Shown piece after piece: positions 36,452 to 44,914 of a stretch of 64,000 bases of DNA. Both the position numbers and the translations under genes were made by a program. A model generated the notes under the pieces. That model made no database searches. It had not been told where the DNA came from and worked only from the letters and a program-made list of their open reading frames with translations. Source of the DNA: Streptomyces caniferus (GTDB taxonomy: Bacteria > Actinomycetota > Actinomycetes > Streptomycetales > Streptomycetaceae); assembly GCF_009811555.1 (NCBI RefSeq), contig NZ_BLIN01000005.1:2489501-2553500 (forward strand), read 5' to 3'. Numbering within the stretch: position 1 is the first letter of the stretch; each line of letters opens with the position of its first letter.

Positions 36452-37258
36452 ATGCCGGGCTCCGCCTCGCGGAAGAGACCTGGAGGCTTCGTGGCGCGTG
36501 CCGCCTCGCGGATGGTGCCCGGTGGCCCCGTGGCGCGTGCCGCCTCGCGTCGTCTGATGGCCGGCCTCCCTCGTGGGCTGCCGGCCGCCGTGCCCTGGGT
36601 CGCGCCGCTCTATGTCGGCGCCGTACAGCTCGGTGCGTACGCCACCGCGCGGCTGTCCGGCCCGCGGCGTACGGAGCTGCTGCGGACGCACTCCACCAAC
36701 GTCGACAACCTGCGGGCCGGCCGGTGGCAGACGCTGGCCACCAGCGCCGTGTTCGTCGAGGAGCCGCTGCCGGTGGCGTACGGCGCCGGGCTGCTCGCCG
36801 CCCTCGGCACGGCCGAGTGGCGATGGGGCGCATGGCGTACGGCAGGGGTGTTCGCGGCCGGCCACGTGGGGGCCAGTCTGCTGGTCTACGCGGCCCTGCG
36901 CGCACGGACGCCGAGGGGTACTCCCCCGCCCACCGCCGGAGCCGCGTCCGCACACCCCGTCGAGTCCACGGACCAGGGGCCGGACGCGACCGCACGGGCC
37001 ATCGACGTCGGCGCCAGCTACGGCTTCAACGCGACGGTGGGCGCTCTCGCCGCGACCGTCCCGCACCGCGGCGCACGGACCGCGGCGACGGCCGGCCTGC
37101 TGGCGCTGGGGGTACGGCCCGTGCTGCGCCGCGGGCGGACGTTCACCGACGTCGGGCATCTGGTGGCGCTCGCGCTCGGAGTGGCAATGGGGGCGGGGAT
37201 GCGGGCGGGAGCGGGGAGGCGAACGGGGCAGGGGAGGCGAGCCGGAACGGGGAGCTGA
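36452..37258 (+). CDS. Rhomboid-like membrane protein
   Basis: 268 aa. After a basic N-terminus that twice repeats VARAASR (from a duplicated 20-base DNA segment at about 36490 and 36530), a membrane domain follows (VPWVAPLYVGAVQLGAYA, FAAGHVGASLLVYAALR, DVGASYGFNATVGALAA, DVGHLVALALGVAMG). GHVGAS and the later GASYGFNA resemble rhomboid-fold helices, but the catalytic GxS/H dyad of a true rhomboid protease is not clear, so it may be a pseudo-protease. The start is uncertain: the ATG at 36452 or the GTG at 36443. The tail runs into repeated GGGAACGGGGAGCTGAG sequence that includes the stop codon. Confidence 0.75.
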   Translation: MPGSASRKRPGGFVARAASRMVPGGPVARAASRRLMAGLPRGLPAAVPWVAPLYVGAVQLGAYATARLSGPRRTELLRTHSTNVDNLRAGRWQTLATSAVFVEEPLPVAYGAGLLAALGTAEWRWGAWRTAGVFAAGHVGASLLVYAALRARTPRGTPPPTAGAASAHPVESTDQGPDATARAIDVGASYGFNATVGALAATVPHRGARTAATAGLLALGVRPVLRRGRTFTDVGHLVALALGVAMGAGMRAGAGRRTGQGRRAGTGS

Positions 37259-37280
37259 GCGGGAACGGGGAGCTGAGCGG

Positions 37281-37340
37281 GGGCGGACGGGCGGACGGGC
37301 GGACGGGCGGACGGGCGGACGGGCGGACGGGCGGACGGGC
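37281..37340. repeat. Minisatellite of 7.5 copies of the 8-mer GGGCGGAC
   Basis: Sixty uninterrupted bases of a perfect 8-bp repeat directly downstream of the rhomboid-like gene. It is too short-period and spacer-free to be CRISPR. It is likely variable in copy number between isolates. Confidence 0.95.
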
Positions 37341-37589
37341 CGGAGTATGAGCGTCGCCCACGCCTGCTCTCGCCCCCTCCCCCACCGAAACGAGGGCCAT
37401 ATACGGCACACAGCGAATTCCGGCCACCGTCCCCGGCGTCCGTGCGCCCGTCAACTCCTGTGCGCAGACGCGGAGTCGGGACCGAGCCGTCACCGGGTCC
37501 CGGCGCCTGCGCGGCTCGGCGCGGCGGAATCCCGTCACAGGGACCGCCACCCGAGGGACAGATCACCGACCGTCTGGTTCAATAGGGCC

Positions 37590-37694
37590 ATGGCCAGCCT
37601 CACAGACACCGCGACGGGTCGCAGCGACCTCGAGCCCTTCTGGCCGTCCCGGCAGGCGCACGCCTTCGACCGTCTGTGTTGCCGCGCGCACTGA
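37590..37694 (+). CDS. Putative Cys-Cys leader (attenuator) peptide
   Basis: 34 codons: MASLTDTATGRSDLEPFW, PSRQAHAFDRLCCRAH, then stop. It lies 105 bases before a winged-helix regulator, is preceded by AATAGGG, and ends in tandem Cys codons three residues before the stop. Actinobacteria use short peptides ending in Cys-containing motifs to couple translation to downstream expression of sulfur genes. Whether that applies here is inference. Confidence 0.5.
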   Translation: MASLTDTATGRSDLEPFWPSRQAHAFDRLCCRAH

Positions 37695-37799
37695 GCGCGG
37701 GCCCGCACACGCCTCACCGACGCCGCTGACCGGCGTTTCCTGCCCTGCCCGCGCGTACGACGTCCCCGACGCCCCTCTGCGCGAAAGAGCTGACTTCCG

Positions 37800-38426
37800 A
37801 TGACGAACGTCCGTACCCTCACCGCCGGTTCCGCGACGGCTCCGCTCCCTGCCCACCCGGCCCCGCACCCCCCTCGCCACCGGCTGCGCGCCGTGGCACC
37901 GGGCGAGGCCCACCCCGCGCCGGCCGCCACCCCGGGTGGCGGCACCGCGCTCGACGGCGCCCCCTCGGTCGCCGAGCTGCTGGACTCCGGCGCCACCTGG
38001 CTCCCGGCCCCGCAGCACAGCCTGCCCGCCCTGCCCGGCCAGCCGCCGATGGTCGGCTATCTCGTCCTCGTACCGGCCGCGCAGGCCCCGGCCCCACCGC
38101 CGCCGGCCGCCGGGCCCGGAGCGGGCGCGCCGGTCGGCGACGAGATCGTGCGGATCGACCCCGAACACCGCACCGCGCAGGTCCAGGGCGAGCCGCTGGA
38201 CCTGACGTACCTCGAATTCGAGCTGCTGGCCCATCTGGTGGCGCATCCGCACCGGGTGCACACCCGCGACCAGCTGGTGACCACGGTGTGGGGCTACGGG
38301 CACGTCGGTGACGGCCGGACGGTCGATGTCCATGTCGCCCGGCTGCGGCGCAAGTTGGGCGCCGCGCACCGGTCGTCGATCGTGACGGTGCGGCGGGTCG
38401 GCTACAAGTACGTGCCGGGCGTCTGA
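37800..38426 (+). CDS. Winged-helix (OmpR/PhoB-type C-terminal domain) regulator without receiver
   Basis: 208 aa. The first ~110 residues are Pro/Ala-rich and show no receiver domain. Residues about 115-205 form a trans_reg_C DNA-binding domain (LDLTYLEFELLAHLVAHPHRVHTRDQLVTTVWGYGHVGDGRTVDVHVARLRRKLG ... VRRVGYKYVPG). Such orphan regulators cannot be phosphorylated on a receiver, so control must come from expression or ligand binding. The upstream Cys-Cys leader suggests translational or attenuation control. Confidence 0.9.
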   Translation: MTNVRTLTAGSATAPLPAHPAPHPPRHRLRAVAPGEAHPAPAATPGGGTALDGAPSVAELLDSGATWLPAPQHSLPALPGQPPMVGYLVLVPAAQAPAPPPPAAGPGAGAPVGDEIVRIDPEHRTAQVQGEPLDLTYLEFELLAHLVAHPHRVHTRDQLVTTVWGYGHVGDGRTVDVHVARLRRKLGAAHRSSIVTVRRVGYKYVPGV

Positions 38427-38439
38427 GCCGGGGCCGGGC

Positions 38440-39153
38440 TCACACGCCCTCCCGGCGAGGGCGCGGCCGGGCGGGGAGGCACTCCCCCGCCCGGCAGGCC
38501 GCCGTGCGCATCCGGGGCCCGCACCGCTTCGGTGCGTCCCGTTCCCCGTCCCCCGGTGCGGACCGGCGGTGCAGAACGCCCACGCAGACCGCCACCACCA
38601 GCCCGGTTCCGGAGGCCAGCAGCATCCCCTCCGCCGGGGAATCGGTGAGCGCCGTGCCGCCCACGCCGCCGAGGGCCGTACTGCCCACGGCCCAGATGCC
38701 CGCGCCCACCGCGTCCAGCGCAACGAACCGGCGCAGCGGGAAGCGGACGCTCCCGGTGGACAGCGCGGCGACCACCCGGCCGCCGGGCAGGAATCGGCCG
38801 GCGACGATGAGCAGGGCGGCATGCCGTTCGACCCGCGCCCGGGCCCTGGAGTGCCGGGCCCGGCCGCGCTCGCCCCGCAGCAGCCGGGCGACCGCGCGCT
38901 CGCCCGCGTACCGGCCCACGGCGTAGCCGAGACAGTCCCCGGCCAGCGCCCCGGCCGCCGCCACCCCCGCCAGCAGGGCGAGCAGCGGCAGGTCGGGGCC
39001 GATGAGCACCGCGACCAGGACGACGGTGGTCTCGCTCGGCATGAACGGCAGCAGCGCGTCGAGGCCCGACACCAGCAGGACGACCAGCCACAGCCAGGGC
39101 GAGCCGAGCATGCCCTGCAGGGGCTCGGTGAGCTGGTCCAGTTGCTCAAACAT
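38440..39153 (-). CDS. DedA-family membrane protein
   Basis: 237 aa. The DedA/SNARE-associated domain shows LDALLPFMPSETTVVLVAVLIG, GDCLGYAVGRYAGERAV and the FLPGGRVVAALSTGSVRFPLRRFVALD motif with conserved Arg and Gly. DedA proteins are thought to flip polyprenyl or phospholipids. The ATG at 39153 overlaps the end of the acyltransferase gene by eight bases, so it is the third gene of a lipid operon, and a role in moving the product or precursor lipid is plausible. Confidence 0.92.
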   Translation of the reverse strand: MFEQLDQLTEPLQGMLGSPWLWLVVLLVSGLDALLPFMPSETTVVLVAVLIGPDLPLLALLAGVAAAGALAGDCLGYAVGRYAGERAVARLLRGERGRARHSRARARVERHAALLIVAGRFLPGGRVVAALSTGSVRFPLRRFVALDAVGAGIWAVGSTALGGVGGTALTDSPAEGMLLASGTGLVVAVCVGVLHRRSAPGDGERDAPKRCGPRMRTAACRAGECLPARPRPRREGV

Positions 39154-40105
39154 GGGCCGGGGCGTCCGGCACGGGAGCGTCCGGCGCGGGAGCGTCCGGC
39201 ACCGGCCCGGAGGCCGGTACGGGAGAGCCGGGTACCGGGGATTCCGGTACCGGGAGGGAGGACCGGAGTGCGGCTCGCGCGGGCGCCCGCCGCACCACCG
39301 CTCCCGCTCCCGCCCCCGCTTGCGGCCGGCCGCCCAGCACCGCGCGCTCCGCGCGTTCCGCCAGTTCCCGACGGTCCGGGAAGCCGTCCGCCGCCGTCAG
39401 CAGCGGATGTGCCGTGACCCGCACGGTCAGCGCGCGGGCGGCGAGCACCCTGCGCAGCGAGGCGGCAAAGGTGTCCTCGCCGCAGAACGCGGCCACCGTG
39501 CTGGGCAGGCCCTGCTGGGTGTAGTCGAGGGTCACCGGGCGGACCGGCGCGCCCGCGTCGAGGGCGGCCTGGAACGTGGCCCGGCGGAAGCCGCCCCGGT
39601 CGGCGGTGCACCAGGTGGTGGCCTGCGGGAAGACCGCCACCGACCGCCCGGAGCCGAGCAGTTCGGACACCTCCCGGACGGTGTGCCGCAGCCGCCGGGG
39701 GCTCGTACGGTCGATGAAGTGCGTACCGGCCCTGCGTGCCAGGCCGCCGACGACCGGCCAGGCGCCGACCTCGCGCTTGGCGAGCAGGGTGACCGGTTCG
39801 ACGGCGAGCAGGGCGAGGATGTCGAGCCAGGAGATGTGGTTGACGACGACGAGGGTGCCGGGGCCGTTCCCGGCGGTGAGCGCGGCAGCGCCCTCCACGC
39901 GGACGCCGAGCGCGTCGAGCAGCGCGGCGGCGTGGGCCCGCAGCCGTACCGGATCGGCCATCCGCTCACCGTCCGTCAGCGCCCGCCGTACGGAGCGGGC
40001 GAACGCGGCGCCGCGCCGGGCGATGCGGGTCGCCGGTACGCGCGGCAGGGCGTGGGTGGCGCAGTCCGGGGTGCAGTCGGACCAGACGTCCCAGGGACCG
40101 TTCAC
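39146..40105 (-). CDS. PlsC-type acyltransferase, probable lyso-ornithine lipid O-acyltransferase (OlsA-like)
   Basis: 319 aa. The acyltransferase block includes NHISWLD (NHxxxxD catalytic motif), then FIDRTSPRRLRHTVREV and FPQATTW, a variant of the FPEGTR substrate motif. There is no typical signal peptide; the protein is presumably membrane-associated. The C-terminal ~35 residues are a repetitive PVPxSP/PDAP tail from tandemly repeated DNA. The GTG at 40105 overlaps the upstream stop (GTGA), so it is translationally coupled to the GNAT-type acyltransferase. That pairing is the OlsB-OlsA arrangement for ornithine lipids. A role in phosphatidic acid synthesis is the alternative. Confidence 0.82.
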   Translation of the reverse strand: MNGPWDVWSDCTPDCATHALPRVPATRIARRGAAFARSVRRALTDGERMADPVRLRAHAAALLDALGVRVEGAAALTAGNGPGTLVVVNHISWLDILALLAVEPVTLLAKREVGAWPVVGGLARRAGTHFIDRTSPRRLRHTVREVSELLGSGRSVAVFPQATTWCTADRGGFRRATFQAALDAGAPVRPVTLDYTQQGLPSTVAAFCGEDTFAASLRRVLAARALTVRVTAHPLLTAADGFPDRRELAERAERAVLGGRPQAGAGAGAVVRRAPARAALRSSLPVPESPVPGSPVPASGPVPDAPAPDAPVPDAPAHV

Positions 40106-40914
40106 CGCTCCCCCAGGAAGTAGCGCCGGTAGCGGTCGCCGAGCCGTTCCATGTCCAGGACGACGAAGAAGTCGGCGACGTCGAACTCCGGGTCGTGGGC
40201 GGGCGCGCCGCAGATGAACGCGCCGATGCGCAGATAGCCGCGGAGCAGCGGCGGCAGCTGGGCGAGAGCGGGACGTTCGGGGACCGGGACGGTGGCGTGC
40301 CAGGGGTGGTGCGGGGTGACCCGCAGCTCGGGCGGGGCGGCGTAGCGGGTGCGGCCCAGGCCCCAGGCGTGGGCGGCGGCGGTGCCGCCGTCGGCGAGCG
40401 GGACGGAGGCGCAGCCCGCGAGGTAGCGGTTGCCGGAGAGCAGGGTGTAGCGGGCGAGCGCGGCCCACATCTGGGCCATGACGGCGCCGTTGCGGTGGGC
40501 GGGGTGGACACAGGAGCGGCCGGCCTCGATGAGGGAGGGGCGCAGTTCCTCCAGCGCACCGAGGTCGAACTCGCCGTCGGAGTAGAGCCGCGGGCTGCGG
40601 CCGGGCGGCAGCAGCCGGTAGGTGCCGACCACGTCGCCGGTGGCGGTGTGGGTGACGACGAGGTGGTCGGCGAGGTCGTCGACGGCGTCGATGTCGTGGC
40701 CGGCCAGCGGGGAGTGCAGGGTCGCGCCCATCTCGCCGGCGAAGACCTGGTGGCGCAGTCGCTGTGCGGCGCGGATCTGCTCGCGGGTGTCGGCGATCGC
40801 CGCGGTGTAGCCGGGGTCGGCTGGGGCGGCGGGGGCGGGGGTGGGGACGGGCGCGGTGCGGGGGAGGGAAGTGGTGTGGGGGACGGCAGCGGACGCGGTC
40901 GATGCCATGCTCAT
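40102..40914 (-). CDS. GNAT/hemolysin-type N-acyltransferase, probable OlsB-like enzyme
   Basis: 270 aa. After a Pro/Ala-rich start, the sequence reads REQIRAAQRLRHQVFAGEMGA ... DIDAVDDLADHLVVTHTATGDVVGTYRLLPP ... IEAGRSCVHPAHRNGAVMAQMWAALARYTLLSGNRYLAGCASVPL. These are the hallmarks of the hemolysin/OlsB family that N-acylates ornithine with 3-hydroxyacyl-ACP. AAGGAGG precedes the ATG at 40914. It is the first gene of a three-gene overlapping operon with the OlsA-like acyltransferase and DedA. Phosphate-free ornithine lipids replace phospholipids in some streptomycetes. Confidence 0.83.
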   Translation of the reverse strand: MSMASTASAAVPHTTSLPRTAPVPTPAPAAPADPGYTAAIADTREQIRAAQRLRHQVFAGEMGATLHSPLAGHDIDAVDDLADHLVVTHTATGDVVGTYRLLPPGRSPRLYSDGEFDLGALEELRPSLIEAGRSCVHPAHRNGAVMAQMWAALARYTLLSGNRYLAGCASVPLADGGTAAAHAWGLGRTRYAAPPELRVTPHHPWHATVPVPERPALAQLPPLLRGYLRIGAFICGAPAHDPEFDVADFFVVLDMERLGDRYRRYFLGER

Positions 40915-41322
40915 GAGAGCCCTCCTTGGGGAGTGGGGAGGCTGTGCGAGTCGACGGGCGGTGAGACGGCGGGCCGGTGGGCCGGGCGGGCGGCCGGTGG
41001 GCTGCTCGGCAGCGTCGCCGGTACGCCCCTGGGGTGCGGCGCAGCCCCATGACCTGGCCTTCTCTACGCTGCAGACTGTTCCCGTGCCCGCCGGCCGGGC
41101 GCGTGAAGCGCAGGGAGCGAACGGATGAGGGTCCGCGGAACACTGGTCGCCGCGCTCCGGGGGCCGGGCCGCACCGGCCGTGGCGCGGGGCCGGCCGCGC
41201 CGCTCGTGCCGATCTTGGTGGAGCCGGGGTGCGGGCCCCTCGCCTACTTGGACCGCGGCTGACCGACCGTTAGCGTGCCCCCGCACCGGACTGTGGATAC
41301 CACCGAGCCCTGGGGGGCACAC
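40915..41322. other. Divergent intergenic region
   Basis: It separates the lipid operon (minus) and the glucosaminidase gene (plus). It contains GC-rich direct repeats (GGGCCGGTGGGCCGGGCGGG near 40970) and one possible small ORF at 41125-41262. No promoter could be assigned. Confidence 0.5.
41125..41262 (+). CDS. Possible 45-aa small protein
   Basis: ATG preceded by AGGGAG at a spacing of seven. The frame starts MRVRGTLVAALRGPGRTG and ends CGPLAYLDRG before TGA, with almost every third position G or C. No domain is recognised. It ends 60 bases before the glucosaminidase gene and may be a leader or chance ORF in GC-rich DNA. Confidence 0.35.
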   Translation: MRVRGTLVAALRGPGRTGRGAGPAAPLVPILVEPGCGPLAYLDRG

Positions 41323-44300
41323 GTGAGCCGACCGTCACGACGCGCACTGTTGGGAACTGCCGGAGCGATCGGCGCCGGGGCGGCGCTCGGCGGGGGCGCC
41401 CCCGCCGCTTCCGCCGCTTCCGCCGCCGAGGCCGCGGCCGCCGGGGAGCCCGCCCGCCGCCCGGAGCGGGCACCGGCGTACGACACCGCACCGGCGCGGG
41501 CGGCGCTGACCCGGCTGCTGCCCCGGCACGCCGACCAGTTCCAGCTGGTGCCGCTCGCCCCGGAGGGCGGCACCGACCGCTTCCGGGTGGACGGCCGGGC
41601 GGGCCGGATCACGGTCTCCGGGACCACCCCCGCGGTCCTGCTCACCGGCGTCAACTGGTACCTCAAGTACACCTGCCGGGCCCATCTGTCCTGGGCCGGC
41701 GACCAGGTGGAGCTTCCCGGCCGGCTGCCCGCCCCGGCCGCGCCGGTCGACCGGTCCACCGCGCTGCGCCACCGCTTCGCCCTCAATGACACGCATGACG
41801 GCTACACCGCCCCGTACGCGGACTGGCCGCGCTGGGAGCGGCTGCTCGATGTGCTGGCCCTGCACGGGGTGAACGAGGTGCTGGTCACCCCGGGCGCCGA
41901 GGCCGTCTACCACCGGCTGCTCACCGACTCCGGCTACTCCGACGCCGAGGCCCGCGCCTGGCTCCCGGCGCCCTCGCACCAGCCGTGGTGGCTGCTGCAG
42001 AACATGAGCGGCTACGACGGCCCGCTCAGCCCCCGGCTGATCGACAAGCGCGCCGAGCTGGGCCGCAGGATCACCGACCGGCTGCGCGAGCTGGGCATGC
42101 ACCCCGTCCTTCCCGGCTACTTCGGCACCGTCCCGGACGGTTTCGCCGCCCGCAACCCCGGGGCACGCACCGTCCCGCAGGGCACCTGGTCCGGCCTGAA
42201 GCGACCCGACTGGCTCGATCCGCGCACCGACGCCTTCGCCACGGCCGCCGCCTCTTTCTACCGCCATCAGCTCCAACTCCTCGGCCCCGCCGACCACTTC
42301 AAGATGGATCTGCTGCACGAGGGCGGCGACCCCGGGGACGTGCCCGTGCCGGACGCCGCCCGCGCCGTCGAGAAGGCGCTGCGCACCGCCCGCCCCGACG
42401 CCACCTGGGTGATCCTGGGCTGGCAGGCCAACCCCCGGCGCGATCTGCTGGACGCCGTCGACCACGACCGGATGCTGATCGTGGACGGCCTCAGCGACCT
42501 GGACACCGTCACCGACCGGGAGCGGGACTGGGGCGGGGTGCCGTACGCCTTCGGCTCCATCCCCAACTTCGGCGGCCGCACGACCCTCGGCGCCAAGACC
42601 CACATCTGGGCCGAGCGCTTCACCGCCTGGCGCGACAAGCCGGGCAGCAAACTCGCCGGGACCGCGTACATGCCGGAGGCCGCCGAACGCGACCCGGCCG
42701 CGTTCGAGCTGTTCAGCGAACTGGCCTGGCGGGAGCGGCCGGTGGACCGCGCCGCCTGGTTCGACGGCTATGCCGACCTGCGCTACGGCGCCCGCGACGG
42801 CGGGGCCCGCGCCGCGTACGCCGCGCTGCGCACCAGTGCGTACGAGATCTCCAGCAAGGACGGCCGGCCGCACGACTCGGTCTTCGCCGCCCGCCCCTCG
42901 CTGGCCGCCCGCTCCGGCACCGTCTACGCCACCCATACCCCGGCCTTCGACCCGGCGGCGTTCGACACGGCCTTCGCCGCGCTGCTGACGGTCCGCCCCG
43001 CGCTGCGCGGCAGTGACGCCTACCGCCACGACCTGACGGACGCCGCCCGGCAGGCCCTGGCCAACCGGTCCTGGCAGCTGATCGGGCAGCTCCAGGAGGC
43101 CTACCGGCGCAAGGACAAGGCGGCGTTCGGCGCGCTGTCCGGGCTGTGGCTGCGGCTGATGCGGCTCAGCGACGAGGTCACCGGCGCGCACCGGCGCTTC
43201 CTGCTCGGGCCGTGGCTGGCGGAGGCCAGGGCGATGGCGAGCGGCGCCGAGGAGGAGGCGCGGCTGGAACACAGCGCCCGTGCGCTGATCACCACCTGGG
43301 CGGACCGGGCCACCGCCGACGGCGGCTCGCTCGCCAACTACGCCAACCGCGACTGGCACGGCCTGATCGGCGAGGTCCATCTCCCGCAGTGGCAGGCCTA
43401 CCTGGACGAACTCGCGGACGCGCTGGCCGCGGACCGGCCGCCGAGGACCTTCGACTGGTACGCCCTGGAGGAGCCCTGGACCCGCGCGCGCACCGGCCAT
43501 CCGCTGCGCCCGACGACCGATGCGTACCGCACCGCGCGGCGGGCCCACGACATCCTCGCCAAGGCTCCCTACCAGGGCACCGTCACGGTCACCGCCGATC
43601 CGCCCGCGCTGCCGCCGGGCGGCCGGGCGACCGTCACCGCGGCGCTGCGCAACGTCAACGGGCTGCGGGCGACCGGCCGGGTGGACTTCGCGCTGACCGG
43701 CGTCGGGGCCACCGCGTCGGGCCCGGTGTCGCTGCCGTCGCTCCCGCCCGGCGGCACCGGCCGGGCCCGCTGGCGGGTCACCGCCCCCACCGGCCCCCTG
43801 ACGGCCCCCCTGCACCCGCTCCCCTACGACCTCACCGTGGACTACGGCCCCCAGGGCGAGCCACGGGTCCGCGCGGCGCAGCACGGCACCCTGTTCGTGG
43901 CGGGGCCGCTGGATCCGGAGCTCAGGACCGTCACCACCAATGCGGCGGTTTTCGGCCAGTTGGACGACCGGCTGGCCGTCAACGGCGGCGGCGCGGACCT
44001 GTGGAAGGCCACCGCCGAGTTCGGTGCGGTCTACCGGCCGGGGGCGCTCGCCGCCGGCGGCTCGGTCACCGTCGAGGTGACCTCCCAGGACGCCACCGGC
44101 CCCTGGGCCCGCGCCGGCCTCGTCGTCCGCAACCGCCTCACCGCGCCCTCCTCCCCCGGTGCCCCCGACGCCCTCGGCTTCCTCAACCTGTCCGTGACCC
44201 CCGCCAACGGCGTGGTGCTGTCCTACGACGCGAACGGCGACGGCGCCCTGGACACCTACCGGCGGATCACCGGCGTCACCGCGCCCGTCCTGCTCCGCCT

Positions 44301-44502
44301 GACCCGCGGGAAGGACGGCGCGGCAGCGGGCACGTACACCGGCTCCTGCTCCACCGACGACGGCGCGACCTGGCGCGACATCGCCACCGTCACCGTCCCC
44401 GGAGCCGCCGCCCGGCAGGACACCGGCCTGCACCAGTCCGCCGCCAACTCCGCTACCGGGGACCGCGGGACGGCGGAATTCCGCCGCTGGAAGCTCGCCT
44501 GA
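41323..44502 (+). CDS. Secreted alpha-N-acetylglucosaminidase (GH89, NAGLU-like)
   Basis: 1,059 aa. A Tat-type signal (SRPSRRALLGTAGAIGAGAALGGG) is followed by the NAGLU N-terminal domain. The TIM barrel runs from about 150 to 480 (RHRFALNDTHDGYTAPYADWPRWERLLDVLALHGVNEVL; DHFKMDLLHEGGDPGD; WVILGWQANPRR) and then a helical C-terminal domain. Extra beta-domains after about residue 750 include a repeat-like region with DANGDGALD. It would release terminal N-acetylglucosamine from glycoconjugates outside the cell. The GTG at 41323 has a weak ribosome site. Confidence 0.92.
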   Translation: MSRPSRRALLGTAGAIGAGAALGGGAPAASAASAAEAAAAGEPARRPERAPAYDTAPARAALTRLLPRHADQFQLVPLAPEGGTDRFRVDGRAGRITVSGTTPAVLLTGVNWYLKYTCRAHLSWAGDQVELPGRLPAPAAPVDRSTALRHRFALNDTHDGYTAPYADWPRWERLLDVLALHGVNEVLVTPGAEAVYHRLLTDSGYSDAEARAWLPAPSHQPWWLLQNMSGYDGPLSPRLIDKRAELGRRITDRLRELGMHPVLPGYFGTVPDGFAARNPGARTVPQGTWSGLKRPDWLDPRTDAFATAAASFYRHQLQLLGPADHFKMDLLHEGGDPGDVPVPDAARAVEKALRTARPDATWVILGWQANPRRDLLDAVDHDRMLIVDGLSDLDTVTDRERDWGGVPYAFGSIPNFGGRTTLGAKTHIWAERFTAWRDKPGSKLAGTAYMPEAAERDPAAFELFSELAWRERPVDRAAWFDGYADLRYGARDGGARAAYAALRTSAYEISSKDGRPHDSVFAARPSLAARSGTVYATHTPAFDPAAFDTAFAALLTVRPALRGSDAYRHDLTDAARQALANRSWQLIGQLQEAYRRKDKAAFGALSGLWLRLMRLSDEVTGAHRRFLLGPWLAEARAMASGAEEEARLEHSARALITTWADRATADGGSLANYANRDWHGLIGEVHLPQWQAYLDELADALAADRPPRTFDWYALEEPWTRARTGHPLRPTTDAYRTARRAHDILAKAPYQGTVTVTADPPALPPGGRATVTAALRNVNGLRATGRVDFALTGVGATASGPVSLPSLPPGGTGRARWRVTAPTGPLTAPLHPLPYDLTVDYGPQGEPRVRAAQHGTLFVAGPLDPELRTVTTNAAVFGQLDDRLAVNGGGADLWKATAEFGAVYRPGALAAGGSVTVEVTSQDATGPWARAGLVVRNRLTAPSSPGAPDALGFLNLSVTPANGVVLSYDANGDGALDTYRRITGVTAPVLLRLTRGKDGAAAGTYTGSCSTDDGATWRDIATVTVPGAAARQDTGLHQSAANSATGDRGTAEFRRWKLA

Positions 44503-44551
44503 GCGCCGCGTACGCTGACCGGGAACGCACCACGAGCGAGGGGATCACGGT

Positions 44552-44782
44552 ATGAGTGCCGCAGCTGAGAAGGAGTGGCTCTACGCCCTCGACATCTCCG
44601 ACGCCACCTGGCAGCGCGCCCCCGGCGAGGCCGAGGAGGCCGTGGAGATCGCCTTCCTGGAGCGGGGTGCGGTGGCCATGCGCAACTCCACGGACCCCGA
44701 TGTGGTACTGCGCTACACCGAGGCCGAGTGGCGGGCCTTCGTACTCGGCGCGCGGGACGGCGAGTTCGACCTGCAGCGCTGA
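44552..44782 (+). CDS. DUF397-family small protein
   Basis: 76 aa. The C-terminal VAMRNSTDPDVVLRYTEAEWRAFVLGARDGEFDL is the DUF397 signature. Members are usually paired with XRE-DUF5753 regulators, but no such partner is adjacent here. GAGGGG precedes the ATG. Its function is unknown, probably regulatory. Confidence 0.88.
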   Translation: MSAAAEKEWLYALDISDATWQRAPGEAEEAVEIAFLERGAVAMRNSTDPDVVLRYTEAEWRAFVLGARDGEFDLQR

Positions 44783-44914
44783 CGTCGGCCGGTCCGGCAG
44801 TCCTGAGGCCACCGCGGTCGGCGCACCGCGGTGGCCGCGGCCGGGTGCGGGTCACCCGTCAGGGCCCCGCGCGGGGGCCGGTGACCATCACAGGAATCAC
44901 TCGTTTCACCGAAC

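Larger units (their letters stand above)
37259..37799. other. Gap with tandem repeats and a leader peptide
   Basis: From left to right: the second copy of a 17-bp duplication that overlaps the previous stop codon (about 37242-37276), an 8-bp minisatellite (37281-37340), and a short leader ORF (37590-37694). The rest shows nothing recognisable. Confidence 0.6.

Noticed and set aside
37281..37340. Possible CRISPR or coding repeat
   Set aside because: The period is 8 bp with no spacers; it is a simple minisatellite.
41335..44433. 1,032-codon minus-strand frame opposite the glucosaminidase
   Set aside because: No domain and repetitive Gly/Val/Ala composition; the plus strand encodes a clear GH89 enzyme.
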